From CAUZIZ01 sp965222655 (GTDB taxonomy: Bacteria; Acidobacteriota; UBA6911; RPQK01; JAJDTT01), in assembly GCA_965222655.1 (NCBI GenBank), contig CBDCUP010000018.1, forward strand, positions 1-64,000: DNA of 64,000 nucleotides, read 5' to 3'. A program made the position numbers and the translations under genes. The notes under the pieces were generated by a model. That model was not told the origin of the DNA, searched no databases, and saw only the letters and a list, made by a program, of their open reading frames with translations. Shown piece after piece: positions 42,951 to 53,000 of this stretch. Each line of letters begins with the position of its first letter. The stretch's first letter is position 1.

Positions 42951-44792
42951 CTACTCTCGAGAAGACATGTCCTTCAGGACCATGAGCGGAATCTGCTGGA
43001 CCAGCACTTTTGGGCCGGACCTTCCCTCCACGATGGGTCGGAAGTGGAGTCGGAGATTCATCGGGAAGCGAGTGGGAGGAGTATCTGTCTCAGCCAGCAA
43101 GATGATCGCAGATTTCTGTATCTTGGGTTCCACCATTTCGGGCGAAACCGCGACATCCATAGGCTCCTGGGAGTCGCTGACCTGGACCGCCGGAAAGGCT
43201 TCGACTCCGGGAGGAAGGCCCGTGATGGCGAAAGAAACGTCCCCCTTGAATCCTTCTTCGTGGGACGCAGAGATTGTCAGCTTCCTGGCTTCTCCCGGAA
43301 TCAAGTTGATTCGATCTGACTCGTCCAGCTCAACTCCACCCACGTGCGCGATCTGGGGACGCACCAATACCCTATACACATAGTCAGCGTTACCGTATCG
43401 CGAAGTGATGTCGCGAACCTGCAGGACGAAATCACCACCGGCATCGAACGTATAGATCACCTTGGGTTCTACTCTCTTGAAGTAGACATGTGGCTTGGCG
43501 TTGTTGTTGTACAGGGAGATCCGTCTGTGTACATTGGAAAAGAGTTCCCGGTCTTGAGCATCAACGATCCCAAACCGCGGATTGAAATGAGGCGGTCTAG
43601 CGGCGGGTGTCTCCACCTCGAACGCAAGTTTTTGACCAGCCTCTACTTGGAACCTGAAGTTGTCGATGTCGGCGGGCTGCCCGATGCGGCCCTCGACTAT
43701 CGAAGGAACCGAGATTTGCAGCGCCTGCTCGACGGAATCGTTGGGCTCGTTTTCTGGAATAGAACGGGGAATCATCGCAAGGGACGCCTTCGCGCTTTGC
43801 GACGAGTATTCTGCCGTTTCTACGGTCCTGGAGCGAAGGGTGGCGATCCAGCGGTTTTCGAGTTTGCGCGTAAAGGTGCGCTCTTGCCAGGAAGCCGGTT
43901 CGTCTTGCAGGTCCCGTTTCGGGGCCATGGACTTCTCCCGGAGGGAGAGTCGGAGTTGGTATGACGCATCTGGAGAGCCTTTCCCAAACAGTGACGAAAC
44001 CCTCAATGCATAGCGGCCTGTCTGAGGCACTGTGAAACTCATCCGCGGCTCGATGGGAGTGATATCGGTCGAGAGCTGGTCGTCGAAAAGCAGCCGGGTT
44101 GGCCGGTTTTGGTCGAACCAGCTTCCGGTTGGTCGATAAAGAATCAGCTGCGATTTGAAGCCCTCAACCAAGGCAAGTTCCAAGTCGATCCTTTGACCCA
44201 TGGCTGCGTCCAGAGAATAGTAGTCGACCTCGCCAGGAGCACTAATTGTTCCGCAAACCGTCGTCGGGAGGGGAACCGGCTGGGCCTGCTGCACGGTTTG
44301 ATGAGAAGCTTGTGTCTCGCGAAGCACAGTCCCATCGACCACGCGGAAAGACAACCCATTCGACAAGCCCCGAGGAGAGATGAGCCGAATGGGATAAATC
44401 CCCCTGGGAGTAGCGTGGTCGACTGCGATCCGGAGTGCGACCCGGTAGATCGGCGGCTTCCCTTGGGTCTTCTCGCCCCGAGAACCTGTCGCTTCCTTTC
44501 GATACTGAGAGGTGTCCGATTCGACCACATCCACTCTCTTGATGCGAGCCTTCAGGCCGTCCGATCGAAGCCACACTCCATAGGCTCCGGCGAGCCGATG
44601 TCCCCGGATCTCAGCCTCGACTACCGTGCCTCTCTGTCCTGCGACAGGGAACAGGGAGGTCAGCTCGGGATCGGACCTCGCAGCCTCCTCCGTAGCAAAT
44701 AGAGAACTCGTCAGACCGAGAATCACCCCGAAGAGGATGGAAGAGACTACGGGCATACACGTGTGAGTCGTAACAGGTCTGGTTTGCATCAA
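42951..44792 (-). CDS. Exported PPC-domain protein, first gene of cytochrome operon
   Basis: 613 residues with a signal peptide (SSILFGVILGLTSSLFATEE). The opening ELTSLFPVAGQRGTVVEAEIRGHRL is an IPT/TIG-like sandwich found at the start of many such proteins. Two pre-peptidase C-terminal (PPC) type sandwiches follow: GTISAPGEVDYYSLDAAMGQRIDLEL (about 183-208) and ENEPNDSVEQALQISVPSIVEGRIGQPADIDNFRFQVEAGQKLAFEV (about 345-390). They are typical ligand- or carbohydrate-contacting modules. No catalytic site is seen. It precedes the DUF1549/DUF1553 gene with almost no gap and probably works with it at the cell surface. Confidence 0.85.
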   Translation of the reverse strand: MMQTRPVTTHTCMPVVSSILFGVILGLTSSLFATEEAARSDPELTSLFPVAGQRGTVVEAEIRGHRLAGAYGVWLRSDGLKARIKRVDVVESDTSQYRKEATGSRGEKTQGKPPIYRVALRIAVDHATPRGIYPIRLISPRGLSNGLSFRVVDGTVLRETQASHQTVQQAQPVPLPTTVCGTISAPGEVDYYSLDAAMGQRIDLELALVEGFKSQLILYRPTGSWFDQNRPTRLLFDDQLSTDITPIEPRMSFTVPQTGRYALRVSSLFGKGSPDASYQLRLSLREKSMAPKRDLQDEPASWQERTFTRKLENRWIATLRSRTVETAEYSSQSAKASLAMIPRSIPENEPNDSVEQALQISVPSIVEGRIGQPADIDNFRFQVEAGQKLAFEVETPAARPPHFNPRFGIVDAQDRELFSNVHRRISLYNNNAKPHVYFKRVEPKVIYTFDAGGDFVLQVRDITSRYGNADYVYRVLVRPQIAHVGGVELDESDRINLIPGEARKLTISASHEEGFKGDVSFAITGLPPGVEAFPAVQVSDSQEPMDVAVSPEMVEPKIQKSAIILLAETDTPPTRFPMNLRLHFRPIVEGRSGPKVLVQQIPLMVLKDMSSRE

Positions 44793-44898
44793 TGATGTAC
44801 CGATCCGACGATTGTTTCTTCCCGCCAGAATAGCTGTCCGAGCACGATGAAGGCAAGTAAGAGTGCCCCGTCCCGCGCGTCCGTGTCCTGGGACGAGG

Positions 44899-45000
44899 AA
44901 CAGTCTGTCCCTTTCTCGCCGATGCTGCGAAGAGCAGTCTGCCCCTTTCTTGCCGAGGTGCCCCTTTCTCCTGCGAAGAACAGTCTGTCCCTTTCTCGCC
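44899..45000. repeat. REP-like cluster f (three same-direction copies)
   Basis: CAGTCTG(T/C)CCCTTTCT(C/T)G at 44901-44918, 44935-44952 and 44981-44998, with a half copy between at about 44961-44970. All run in the same direction. They lie in the 566-bp gap 44793-45358, which also holds a tRNA-like remnant (45140-45205). Confidence 0.85.
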
Positions 45001-45139
45001 GGTGTGCTCGCCGGTGCCCCGAATCGTGCGGGGATGCGTAGACGAGCACTGCAATACCACTACAAGGGTGCAAGTGTCGAAGAGACAACCGTCGAAGAGC
45101 GGCTCGCCGTCTACGGGGGCGAAGGTCTCGATATTGAAA

Positions 45140-45205
45140 GCTGAGACAGGGATTCGAACCTGATATCCCTCAAGGGCGAACCCAATGAGCCAACAGAGGC
45201 TTTGC
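45140..45205 (-). pseudogene. tRNA-like remnant (T-arm and possible anticodon loop)
   Basis: The minus strand carries CAGGTTCGAATCCCTGTC, which is a tRNA T-arm with one stem base missing, preceded by a TTGAGGG loop-like block and TTGGCTCATTGGG resembling a D-arm. The 3' acceptor strand GTCTCAGC finds no partner upstream and there is no CCA. It is therefore read as a decayed tRNA or a tRNA-end left by an integration event, not a working gene. Confidence 0.3.
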
Positions 45206-45358
45206 TTTGGCAGGGATTCGCTGGAAGACGCCGGGTGGAACCGCCGGAATGTGAACCGGAAGCCGCCCGGTGGCCAACGCGGCGAACATCCTGGACGGCT
45301 GCGTCAATAGTCGACCTGCGATTCTCGACGCGATCGCGCGAAGGAAAGCCGTGGCTCA

Positions 45359-45985
45359 TCATGGTCGCCTGACGGCGCCGTGGGCAGTCACAAATGACGC
45401 CAATTGCTCATACGCCTGTGCTCCTAACAAGCCACGATCACCCATGATGAAGCTCGGAACTCCGGTGATTCCCAGTTCGCGCGACCGACGCCAATCCGCA
45501 TCAACTGCGTCTTGGAAGTACCGCCCTTCCAGCACCTTTTGGGCTTTATCAGGGGAAAGGCCGAGACTCTCGGCTACAGCGATCAGATTCTCTATCCTAG
45601 CCAGGTTCAAGTTGTCCACGAAATACGCTCGAAACAGCGCAGTGTGGATCTGCTCGCCCGAGGGTTGCGCTTCTGCCCACTTCCCCAGCTCTTGAGCCAG
45701 TCGGCTGTTATAGGTCATGCTTCGTTCACCGAAGGGGAGCCCTTCTGCGGCCATCAAACGGGACATCTTGGCCTGGGACGCAGGAAGATCGATTTCGCGA
45801 CCTGCGAACAATTCTTCCAAAGTAAGGCCATTGTCAGGCGTACCCGGATGCAGCGGGAAGTGTCTGATGGCGATCTCAATCGCGAAGGTGCTTCTCAGCT
45901 TTTCCACACGCCCGGTGCAGAGGTAGCACCAGGGTCAGACGTAATCGGAGAAGACCTCCAGGACATCCGTTCTTTCTGTGGACAT
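45359..45985 (-). CDS. DsbA/FrnE-like thiol oxidoreductase, candidate selenoprotein (UGA at 45937-45935)
   Basis: Read through one UGA, the frame encodes 208 residues, the length of DsbA-family FrnE/2-hydroxychromene-2-carboxylate isomerase-like proteins. The N-terminus DVLEVFSDYV is followed by UGA and then PWCYLCTGRVEKL. Family members have CPWCY at this place, so UGA occupies exactly the first active-site Cys and would give UPWC if read as selenocysteine. Downstream are RHFPLHPGTPDNG, an all-helical insert and the cis-proline loop GITGVPSFIMGD. Directly after the UGA is RNA that can fold into a hairpin: 7 bp with loop CGGGC starting 21 nt after UGA, or an alternative 8-bp stem closer in. 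Alternatively it is a TGC-to-TGA nonsense mutation, plausible in a window with many dead genes. No selA/B/C/D gene is in the window. Confidence 0.6.
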
Positions 45986-46009
45986 CGTCGTTGTCAAACC
46001 TCGTGATTT

Positions 46010-46372
46010 ATGGACGTTCCCTACCGGGGATCGCGTTTGTGCTCCTGACGAAACACATCGAAAAGGTATCGGGAGTTGATTGTATAGGAAGTCTCTACCT
46101 GCAGGACGCAAAAAGGGGATCGATTGGCGAAACGGGCAGGATTGGTGACCGCCTCCCTGCGGGCCCTGCTCGCCTACTATGGAATCGATCGGCTGCGGTT
46201 TGTCCTCCCCGTGTACACTGGAGATACCGTACGAGTTCGAGCGTGTGTTCGGGGGAAGTCGGCGAAGGATGAGGCAGGAGGCGTGGGTGCCTTCGAGAAG
46301 GCCGTACTCAACCAACACGATCAGACGGTAATTGCATACGTAGACAAGATGTTGTTCCGGAGGAGCCCCTGA
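46010..46372 (+). pseudogene. MaoC-like hotdog protein, decayed
   Basis: The last 82 codons (from 46124) read LLAYYGIDRLRFVLPVYTGDTVRVRACVRG and end VLNQHDQTVIAYVDKMLF, matching the C-terminal half of MaoC-type hydratase/hotdog proteins (YG.DR.RF..PV..GDT pattern). The N-terminal part appears in another frame (LWTFPTGDRVCAPDE, near 46010) and is broken by stops, and the catalytic D..N.H region is not found. It is divergent from the DsbA-like gene. Probably a relic; the 46124-46372 frame alone could make only half a fold. Confidence 0.5.
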
Positions 46373-46424
46373 TGTCGAAGCTCCCACTACGAACAGAATC
46401 TGGTAGGCTAGGCAAGATAGGTTT

Positions 46425-46904
46425 ATGGTATCCAAGCCTGAAGAGGCCCGTCTACTGCTGGAAGAGGGAAATCGGTGTCATCAGGAGGGTGACATCGATG
46501 CTGCGATCGAGAGTTACAAGAAATCAATCGCGTTAAACCCGACGGCGGACGCCCACACCTTCCTGGGTTGGATGTACAGTTTCCAGGGGCGTCTCGAAGA
46601 GTCGATAGAGGAGTGTCATATCGCTATCGTGCTGGACCCCGAGTTCGGTAACCCTTACAACGACATCGGGGTCTATCTGATGCAGCTCGACCGACTGGAC
46701 GAGGCCGAACCCTGGTTTCTTCGAGCCATGAAGGCCCAACGCTACGAGCCCCGACAATTCCCTCATCTAAACCTGGGAAGGATCTATCTAGCCCGTAAGG
46801 AGTACGGAAAAGCGCTCGGCGAGTTTCGCCGGGCCCTTCAGCATGCCCCTAAAGATCCAGTGGCTGTGGCCGCCTTCAGGGATCTCGTCGGCAAGCTCAA
46901 CTAG
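46425..46904 (+). CDS. TPR-repeat protein
   Basis: 159-residue protein made of tetratricopeptide repeats: ARLLLEEGNRCHQEGDIDAAIESYKKSIALNPT (about 6-40), AHTFLGWMYSFQGRLEESIEECHIAIVLDPE (about 42-73), YNDIGVYLMQLDRLDEAEPWFLRAMKAQ (about 77-105) and HLNLGRIYLARKEYGKALGEFRRALQHAPKDP (about 112-143). No signal peptide, so it is cytoplasmic. TPR arrays mediate protein contacts; the partner is unknown. Alone between a relic and a REP-like cluster. Confidence 0.88.
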   Translation: MVSKPEEARLLLEEGNRCHQEGDIDAAIESYKKSIALNPTADAHTFLGWMYSFQGRLEESIEECHIAIVLDPEFGNPYNDIGVYLMQLDRLDEAEPWFLRAMKAQRYEPRQFPHLNLGRIYLARKEYGKALGEFRRALQHAPKDPVAVAAFRDLVGKLN

Positions 46905-47073
46905 CCCACTCGGGATCTATAGACTCCAGGCTCCCAGATAAGCGGCATGCCAACCATTCCGAGCCATTGGTCCCACTCGCCCCCTGTCAGCGCCCGTTTC
47001 TCTTTTTCCACGCCTTACGACGATCAGTTCGAGGAGAAGAAGTTATCCGGTCCTGACGCTCTTAGAGCTCGAA

Positions 47074-47163
47074 GAGAAAGGGACAGACTGTTGTTTCCCG
47101 GGAGGAGAAGGGCAACTCGAGAAGGGGACAGACTGTTCTCTACTGATTGAAAAAGGGACAGAG
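47074..47163. repeat. REP-like cluster g (three same-direction copies)
   Basis: GAGAAAGGGACAGACTG at 47074-47090, GAGAAGGGGACAGACTG at 47119-47135 and a shortened AAAAGGGACAGAGG at 47151-47164. They lie in the gap 46905-47336 upstream of the sugar dehydrogenase gene. No other feature is seen there. Confidence 0.85.
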
Positions 47164-47336
47164 GATTCCTTTCCGTGAACGGGAGTGGGGCAGCTCAGAA
47201 CGGCAGCAGTCCGACGTGTCAGTTCGGGACATGTGATAGTGCCGTCACGGGTTTCCCTGCTATGATTGCCAAAGGTCTAGCCCGACTGAGGCCGTCCAAA
47301 AGGTCGAGCAAGGACTCACGAAGAGAACCACCGATT

Positions 47337-49622
47337 ATGTTGGAGCTGGTTTTCAAGGACTCAACCCTCGGACTTCTCAATCGATCAACGAGATTTGCGG
47401 CAATCAATGCTCTTCTTCTCTTGAGTTGCGGGACCAATCCTGACTTGGAGCGCGAGGCTCCTTACGGCATGGCCGACCGTGTCCAGTGGACGGCTTCGCA
47501 GCTCACGGGATCACCTGATCCAGCCCCACCGTATGAACTTCGGCGTGTATTTCCGCGGTTCACTTTTGAGGATCCTGTTTTCATTGCCCAGGACCCGATG
47601 TCGGATCGGCTCCTGGTTGCCGAGTATGCGGGCAAGATCTACAGCTTCGTTGGTAGCGATCCTGGCGGAAAGAAGAGCCTTTTTCTGGACATGAAACGAA
47701 GGATCTCAGCCTTTTCGTTCCATCCCCAATACCGCGACAACGGTCAGGTATTCGTCTTCAGCGCCACAGATCCCAGGCTCGACGACAAAGAGGACAAGGA
47801 CGGAGAGAAGGTCGAACAGATAAGTCGCGTCTCGCGATTCGAGAGTGAGCGAGGCAGCGATCCCCCGCGACTGCAGCCGGAGTCGGAGACGATCATTATC
47901 GAATGGCCGGCGGGCGGCCATAACGGCGGCGAAGCCGTGATGGGTCCGGACGGCTATCTCTATGTCTCCACCGGCGACGGCACCAGCAGTTCCGACGGAG
48001 ACGAGACAGGCCAGGACCTGGATGACCTGCTGGCAGTCATGATGCGGCTCGACGTGGATGATCCCGACCCGGGCCGGGGTTACTCGATACCCGAAGACAA
48101 CCCTTTCGTAGACGTGCCAGGTGCTCGAGGGGAGATCTGGGCCTACGGATTTCGCAACCCCTGGCGGTTCAGCTTCGATCCCGTAACTGGTCAGCCCTGG
48201 GTGGGTGATGTGGGGCAGGATCTGTGGGAAATGATTGAGCTGGTCGACCCCGGCAGCAACCAGGGTTGGAGTATGATGGAGGGAGCCCACCCCTTTCATC
48301 CCAACGTCGAACCAGGACCTACTCCAATTGTCCCGCCTATCGTGGAGCATCACCACGGGGAGTGCCGCTCGATCACCGGCGGCTATGTCTACGAAGGCGA
48401 AAGGTTTCCCGAGCTGCAAGGCGCCTATCTCTATGGGGATTTCCAATACGGCAAAGTGTGGGGGCTCCGCTACGACCACGATAGGAAGAAGGTCGTCTGG
48501 CAACAAGAACTCGCCGACACGTCAGTCAAGATCGCAAGTTTTGGGTTGGGGCGCGACGGATCGTTTTATGCAGTCGATTACGAGAGCGGCGAGATCTACG
48601 AGCTAGAGCGCCGGCCGCCAGCAGAGGAGCAGCCATTCCCAAGGCGGTTGAGCCAGACCGGGCTGTTCGCTTCAGTGAAGGGTCACCAGGTGGCCCCCGG
48701 TGTCATCTCCTACTCGGTCAACGTTCCTTTCTGGTCCGACGGCGCCGGCAAGGAGAGGTTTCTCGCGATGCCCGGGGAGACTCGGGTGGGGTTCGACGAA
48801 GACGCCGCCTGGGACTTCGACGACGGCGCCGTGACCGTAAAATCGTTCACCCTGGAGAACCAAGCAGGCGACCCTTACTCGCGCTCTTACATTGAGACCA
48901 GGATTGTCGTGAAACAGGACGGCCGCTGGGTCGGATACACCTATGCCTGGAACGACGAGCAGACCGATGCTGAGTTGGTCGAGGCCGACGGCAGGGACCG
49001 CACCTACCTCGTTCAGGACCCAGCGGTTTCCGGCGGCGAGCGGAGTCAGGTCTGGCACTACCCGAGCCGAGAGGAGTGTATGTTTTGCCACTCGCGCGCG
49101 GCGGGGTTTGTCCTCGGACTAAACACTCGCCAGATGAACCGTGTCCACGACTACGGCGGTAGCATGGACAACCAACTGCGGACCCTGAGCCACATCGGCC
49201 TCTTCCGCGAGCCGCTGGAAAAGAGTCCAGCCGAGTACGCTGTCTTGCCTGACCCTTTTAATGAAGAAGCCGATCTCGAGACGCGTGCCAAGGCCTACCT
49301 GCAGGTAAACTGCGCGATGTGTCATGCCGCGAGCGGGGGGGGGAACTCCCGGATCGAGTTAAGTTTCACGACGTCCATGGATAAGGCTCATCTGATCAAC
49401 GAGCGGCCCATGCATGACACTATGGGGCTGGTTGATCCTCGACTGGTGTTCCCGGGAGATCCGGATCGGTCTCTCCTCTACAGACGACTTACGAGGCGCG
49501 GCCTGCACCAGATGCCCCCGACGAGCACGAACCGGGTCGATGAACGAGGTGCGAAATTGATTTCAGATTGGATCAGCCAGCTTGAGATACTATCAGAACG
49601 GGCTTCGAACCGAACGCACTGA
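47337..49622 (+). CDS. PQQ-type glucose/sorbosone dehydrogenase-cytochrome c fusion lipoprotein
   Basis: 761 residues from the ATG at 47337, chosen because it gives a lipoprotein signal (FAAINALLLLSC-G); a frame from 47175 adds 54 residues before it. Residues about 50-425 form the six-bladed sugar dehydrogenase propeller: EDPVFIAQDPMSDRLLVAEYAGKIY, AFSFHPQYRDNGQVFVF, WPAGGHNGGEAVMGPDGYLYVSTGDGTSSSD, WAYGFRNPWRFSFDP, VGDVGQDLWEMIELV and GGYVYEGERFPELQGAYLYGDF. The C-terminal third carries two CxxCH haem sites (CMFCH, about 585, and CAMCH, about 665). It would oxidise sugars at the cell surface and pass electrons to its own haems. The QH and R residues of the PQQ pocket appear conserved in part only. 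Confidence 0.88.
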   Translation: MLELVFKDSTLGLLNRSTRFAAINALLLLSCGTNPDLEREAPYGMADRVQWTASQLTGSPDPAPPYELRRVFPRFTFEDPVFIAQDPMSDRLLVAEYAGKIYSFVGSDPGGKKSLFLDMKRRISAFSFHPQYRDNGQVFVFSATDPRLDDKEDKDGEKVEQISRVSRFESERGSDPPRLQPESETIIIEWPAGGHNGGEAVMGPDGYLYVSTGDGTSSSDGDETGQDLDDLLAVMMRLDVDDPDPGRGYSIPEDNPFVDVPGARGEIWAYGFRNPWRFSFDPVTGQPWVGDVGQDLWEMIELVDPGSNQGWSMMEGAHPFHPNVEPGPTPIVPPIVEHHHGECRSITGGYVYEGERFPELQGAYLYGDFQYGKVWGLRYDHDRKKVVWQQELADTSVKIASFGLGRDGSFYAVDYESGEIYELERRPPAEEQPFPRRLSQTGLFASVKGHQVAPGVISYSVNVPFWSDGAGKERFLAMPGETRVGFDEDAAWDFDDGAVTVKSFTLENQAGDPYSRSYIETRIVVKQDGRWVGYTYAWNDEQTDAELVEADGRDRTYLVQDPAVSGGERSQVWHYPSREECMFCHSRAAGFVLGLNTRQMNRVHDYGGSMDNQLRTLSHIGLFREPLEKSPAEYAVLPDPFNEEADLETRAKAYLQVNCAMCHAASGGGNSRIELSFTTSMDKAHLINERPMHDTMGLVDPRLVFPGDPDRSLLYRRLTRRGLHQMPPTSTNRVDERGAKLISDWISQLEILSERASNRTH

Positions 49623-49709
49623 ATGCAGCGAGCAGACTAACGCTTAGGCTTTCCTGTTCCCCCAGATCTTTCTGATGGGCTTCTTCCAAAGATCCTGAGA
49701 TCTGTCTCC

Positions 49710-50018
49710 CTCCCTTCGGTGGACTACGAAGAGCAGTCTGTTCCCTTCTCATCCCCTTCTCAGATGGACGAAGATCGGACGGTTCGCCTCCGGGTTTGCG
49801 CAGTTTCTCGAGGTCCTGGATTGGGTTCTACGGGGAAAAGATCGAGAAGGGGACAGACTGTTTCTCGATTCGTCCTCGATTTGTCTTGTCGCTTTCACAG
49901 TCCCTCCCTTCGGTGGACTACGAAGAACAGTCTGTCCCCTTCTCAGATGGACGAAGATCGGACGGTTCGCCTCCGGGTTTGCGCAGTTTCTTGAGGTCTG
50001 GGATCGACTTCTACCGGG
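49710..50018. repeat. REP-like cluster h inside a direct duplication of about 115 bp
   Basis: A block beginning TCCCTCCCTTCGGTGGACTA occurs twice (about 49708-49838 and 49898-50018), both followed by a REP-like copy, AGATGGACGAAGATCGGACG and GGTTTGCGCAGTTTCT. Between the blocks an inverted copy GAGAAGGGGACAGACTG lies at 49844-49860. The left copy is slightly longer because of an extra ATCCCCTTCTC. The gap 49623-50067 holds nothing else. Confidence 0.85.
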
Positions 50019-50067
50019 GATTCAGTGTCTGGTTGGACGTTGGACCCTCAGATTCTTGCCGTATGAT

Positions 50068-53000
50068 TCAAGGACCCTGGGGCCTCCAGCGGCGAGACTC
50101 TAGCGGTTCGCCGAAGACCTCCTCCCCTGGTCCGTATCCTCCGCCCTCAGCGCCGATGTCGTATTGGTAGTCGAGAATGAACGTCATCAGGTCGGCCATT
50201 TCTTGATGGGAGATGTTCTCTTCAAGCCCCTCCGGCATCAGGGACTTGCCGGTGGAGCGCAACTCCTTGATGTCCTTTCTCAAGACAGTGCTTTGAACGT
50301 CCTCCCCTTCTACCAAGGTGATGCTGCTCGCCGTTTCCTGATGGAGTAGCCCAGTGAAGAGACGGCCCTTATGGTCGGTTACGACGTACTCGGAGTATTG
50401 GGGCTCGACGAACCGATTGGGATCCAGGATGTTGGTTAGAAGGGGTTCGCGGTCCTCGTACCCTGCCAGAATCAGATTCGGACCAACCAAATGCTCAGTG
50501 GACCCCAGGCGGTGACATTTGATGCACTCGCGCCGATAAACCGTTTCTCCACGATCCCTATGTCCCGGAAGGGCCAAAGTCGCTTGATAGTTCGCCAGAA
50601 CCTCTTGCCTGGGACCCGGGGTGTCGGATCCGAACAGTTTCACAGCAAGTTCCCGGATAGACGCCTCGCTATGCTTCATCATCAGCTCACGCCGCTTGGG
50701 GTCGACCTGGCTGGCCGGAATCCTTTCAGATTCGACCTCCCTCAGCAGCGTGCCGGTCCAGCTCGGACGAGACAGAAGTGATGCGAGAACCTTGTTGCGG
50801 ACCTGAGGCGTGTGGCGGGACCAGGGCTCCAGCAGCAGCGAGGCAATCTCGGGATTGTTGTAGCTCGCCATTGCCTCGATGGCCGCCAATTGCAGGACCT
50901 GGGGTTGTTGGTGATCGATGAGCGCCATCAGCGGTTCTTTGGCCCGATCGAAATCGCCGTGAAGGAGCAGGCGGATCGCAGACAAGCGGTTCTCCTCCGG
51001 AAGTGCCGCATCGGTAGCCGCCGAACGGGACCGATCCAGAAGCCCCCGAATCATCCGAGTCGCGGACGACGGAATACCCGGCAAATCAACGAGCGTCTTA
51101 TCGTTCATACTCAGGCCTTCAGCCAGCGAGGTTACGATCGCTAATTGTGCCTCCTCTCGGTTCGCCAGGGATGGGTGAGTGGCGGCTGCAAGCGTCAGCC
51201 GATTAAGCTCCGAGGCTTCACCGCGCCCCCCCACTACTCGGGCCAGCGGTGCCAGCCAATCCTCCGACAGCGGCTTCTCAGCAAATCCCTCGAGTTCAAC
51301 CAGTCGACCAAACAGACGGTCCGCAAACTCGGCACTGGAACTCAGGACCGAGTTTCGGATCCAGCGATCTCCGGAGTCCGTCTTGGCGATTCGTACGAGG
51401 CTATCGATCACCCGCCGGTCCCTACTCTCTCCCAGGGCTAGAGCCACCCGAAAACGTACCCGAGGATTCTCATCTCCTGCCAGCTCCAGAACTTTCTCGA
51501 AGAGGTGCTTCGATCGGTTCAGCCTGGTCTCAGCGTGTTCGATCGCGTGTGTCCGAACTCCTGGCGAAGGATCGGCGAGACCCTGGGCCACGTCCTCATC
51601 CCTCAGGGCTTTGAGCCCTTTGAGGGACCAGAGCGCATGCATCCGAGCCAGGGGCTGGGAGCTCTGCCGCAAGAGGCGCCTTAGAAGGGGTATTGCCGAG
51701 GCCTCCTGGCGTTCGTAGATTAGCCGGTGAGCGGTCTCCCGCCACCATCCGCCAGGGTGCTCCAGATGGGCTACGAGTTCCTGGATGCTCGCTTCACTCA
51801 GGCGGGGCACAGGCGGCACCTTGAAATCGGGCGGAGCCACTCGGTAAATGCGTCCCCGGTCCGAGCCTCTCATGAAGTCCAGGTGCTTGACGACTCTCTT
51901 CGGAACATGTCCGTGCTCGATCAATTCCCGGCTCATGTCCAGCACGTACAGTGTGCCATCAGGAGCGTTGACAGAGTTGACAGGCCGGAACCAGTTGTCG
52001 CTGGAGCGAACGAATTCGGCGTTCTCCCCATCCGCGCGCACCGACTTGAAGGTGACGCCATCGGGTTTGAGGAGACGACGGTGAAGCAGATTGGCTGTAT
52101 TTGCTCCAGCGAAGATGCTTCCCCGATAACTCTCCGGGTAGGCATGTCCCCGGTAGACCTGGACTCCCGACCACGCTGCTGCATAGGCCTGATAGTTTCC
52201 AGTGGTGCCATCCTCGAGCGTGGCGATACGCCCTGCGAAGACTCGCCGCGCCTCGCGGATTTTTCGCCAGCGTTCGGTGGGGCTGATTCGATAGATAGGG
52301 ATACGGCTCCCCACTAGCGGGTTCACCTCCATGGAGCCGGCGGTAAGGTAGCCGTGCAGATCGAAGAAGAGGTAGGGGTTTCGCTCCAGATAGCCCGGAG
52401 GCATCACCACGTGTCTTCCGGGGGAACCCGCTCTACAGACGAAACGGTTATACCACTCGTCGAAACTGTGTCCGAACTGGAAGGTCTGGGTGATCAGCTC
52501 CAGTTTTCGCTCTATGGGATTGAAGCGGAAATCGCGGTTGTACACCGAGACGGGTTCGGCATCGGGCTGATCGCCGGGACGGATGAAGCCTCCGTCTCCG
52601 CCGGTCGACGCGTAGATCTTGTGGTCCACTCCCCAGATCAGGTTGTTGACCATCTGCTGCTCGTTGGTGACGCCAAATCCTGTATAGACCTTCTCACGGA
52701 CGTCGGCCTTGCCATCACCGTCGGTATCTTTGAAATATAAGATGTCGGGTGGAGCAGAGGGGAGCAGCCGACAAGGCTGCAATCCAGCTGGAGAAAGTCC
52801 AGCCGTGTGAATTGTTCGTTCACACACGTAGCGATACCGCAGCTCGGGGCAGGTAACCAACCGAGAGATGCGCGGTGTAAACGGCCTGGCCGCCCTTCGA
52901 AGGAAGCGGCGGGAGCAACCTGGAGGCCTAGCGAGTCTGGGAGCCTGAACATGAGTGAATGACTGCAGCCCGGAAATAAGCCCCCCTGTGGAAGTTGCCA

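Noticed and set aside
45140..45205. Functional tRNA gene
   Set aside because: No acceptor-stem partner, one T-stem base missing and no CCA end.
49708..50018. Possible CRISPR array from repeated motifs
   Set aside because: Only two long blocks, motif copies in both directions with irregular spacing, and no cas genes.
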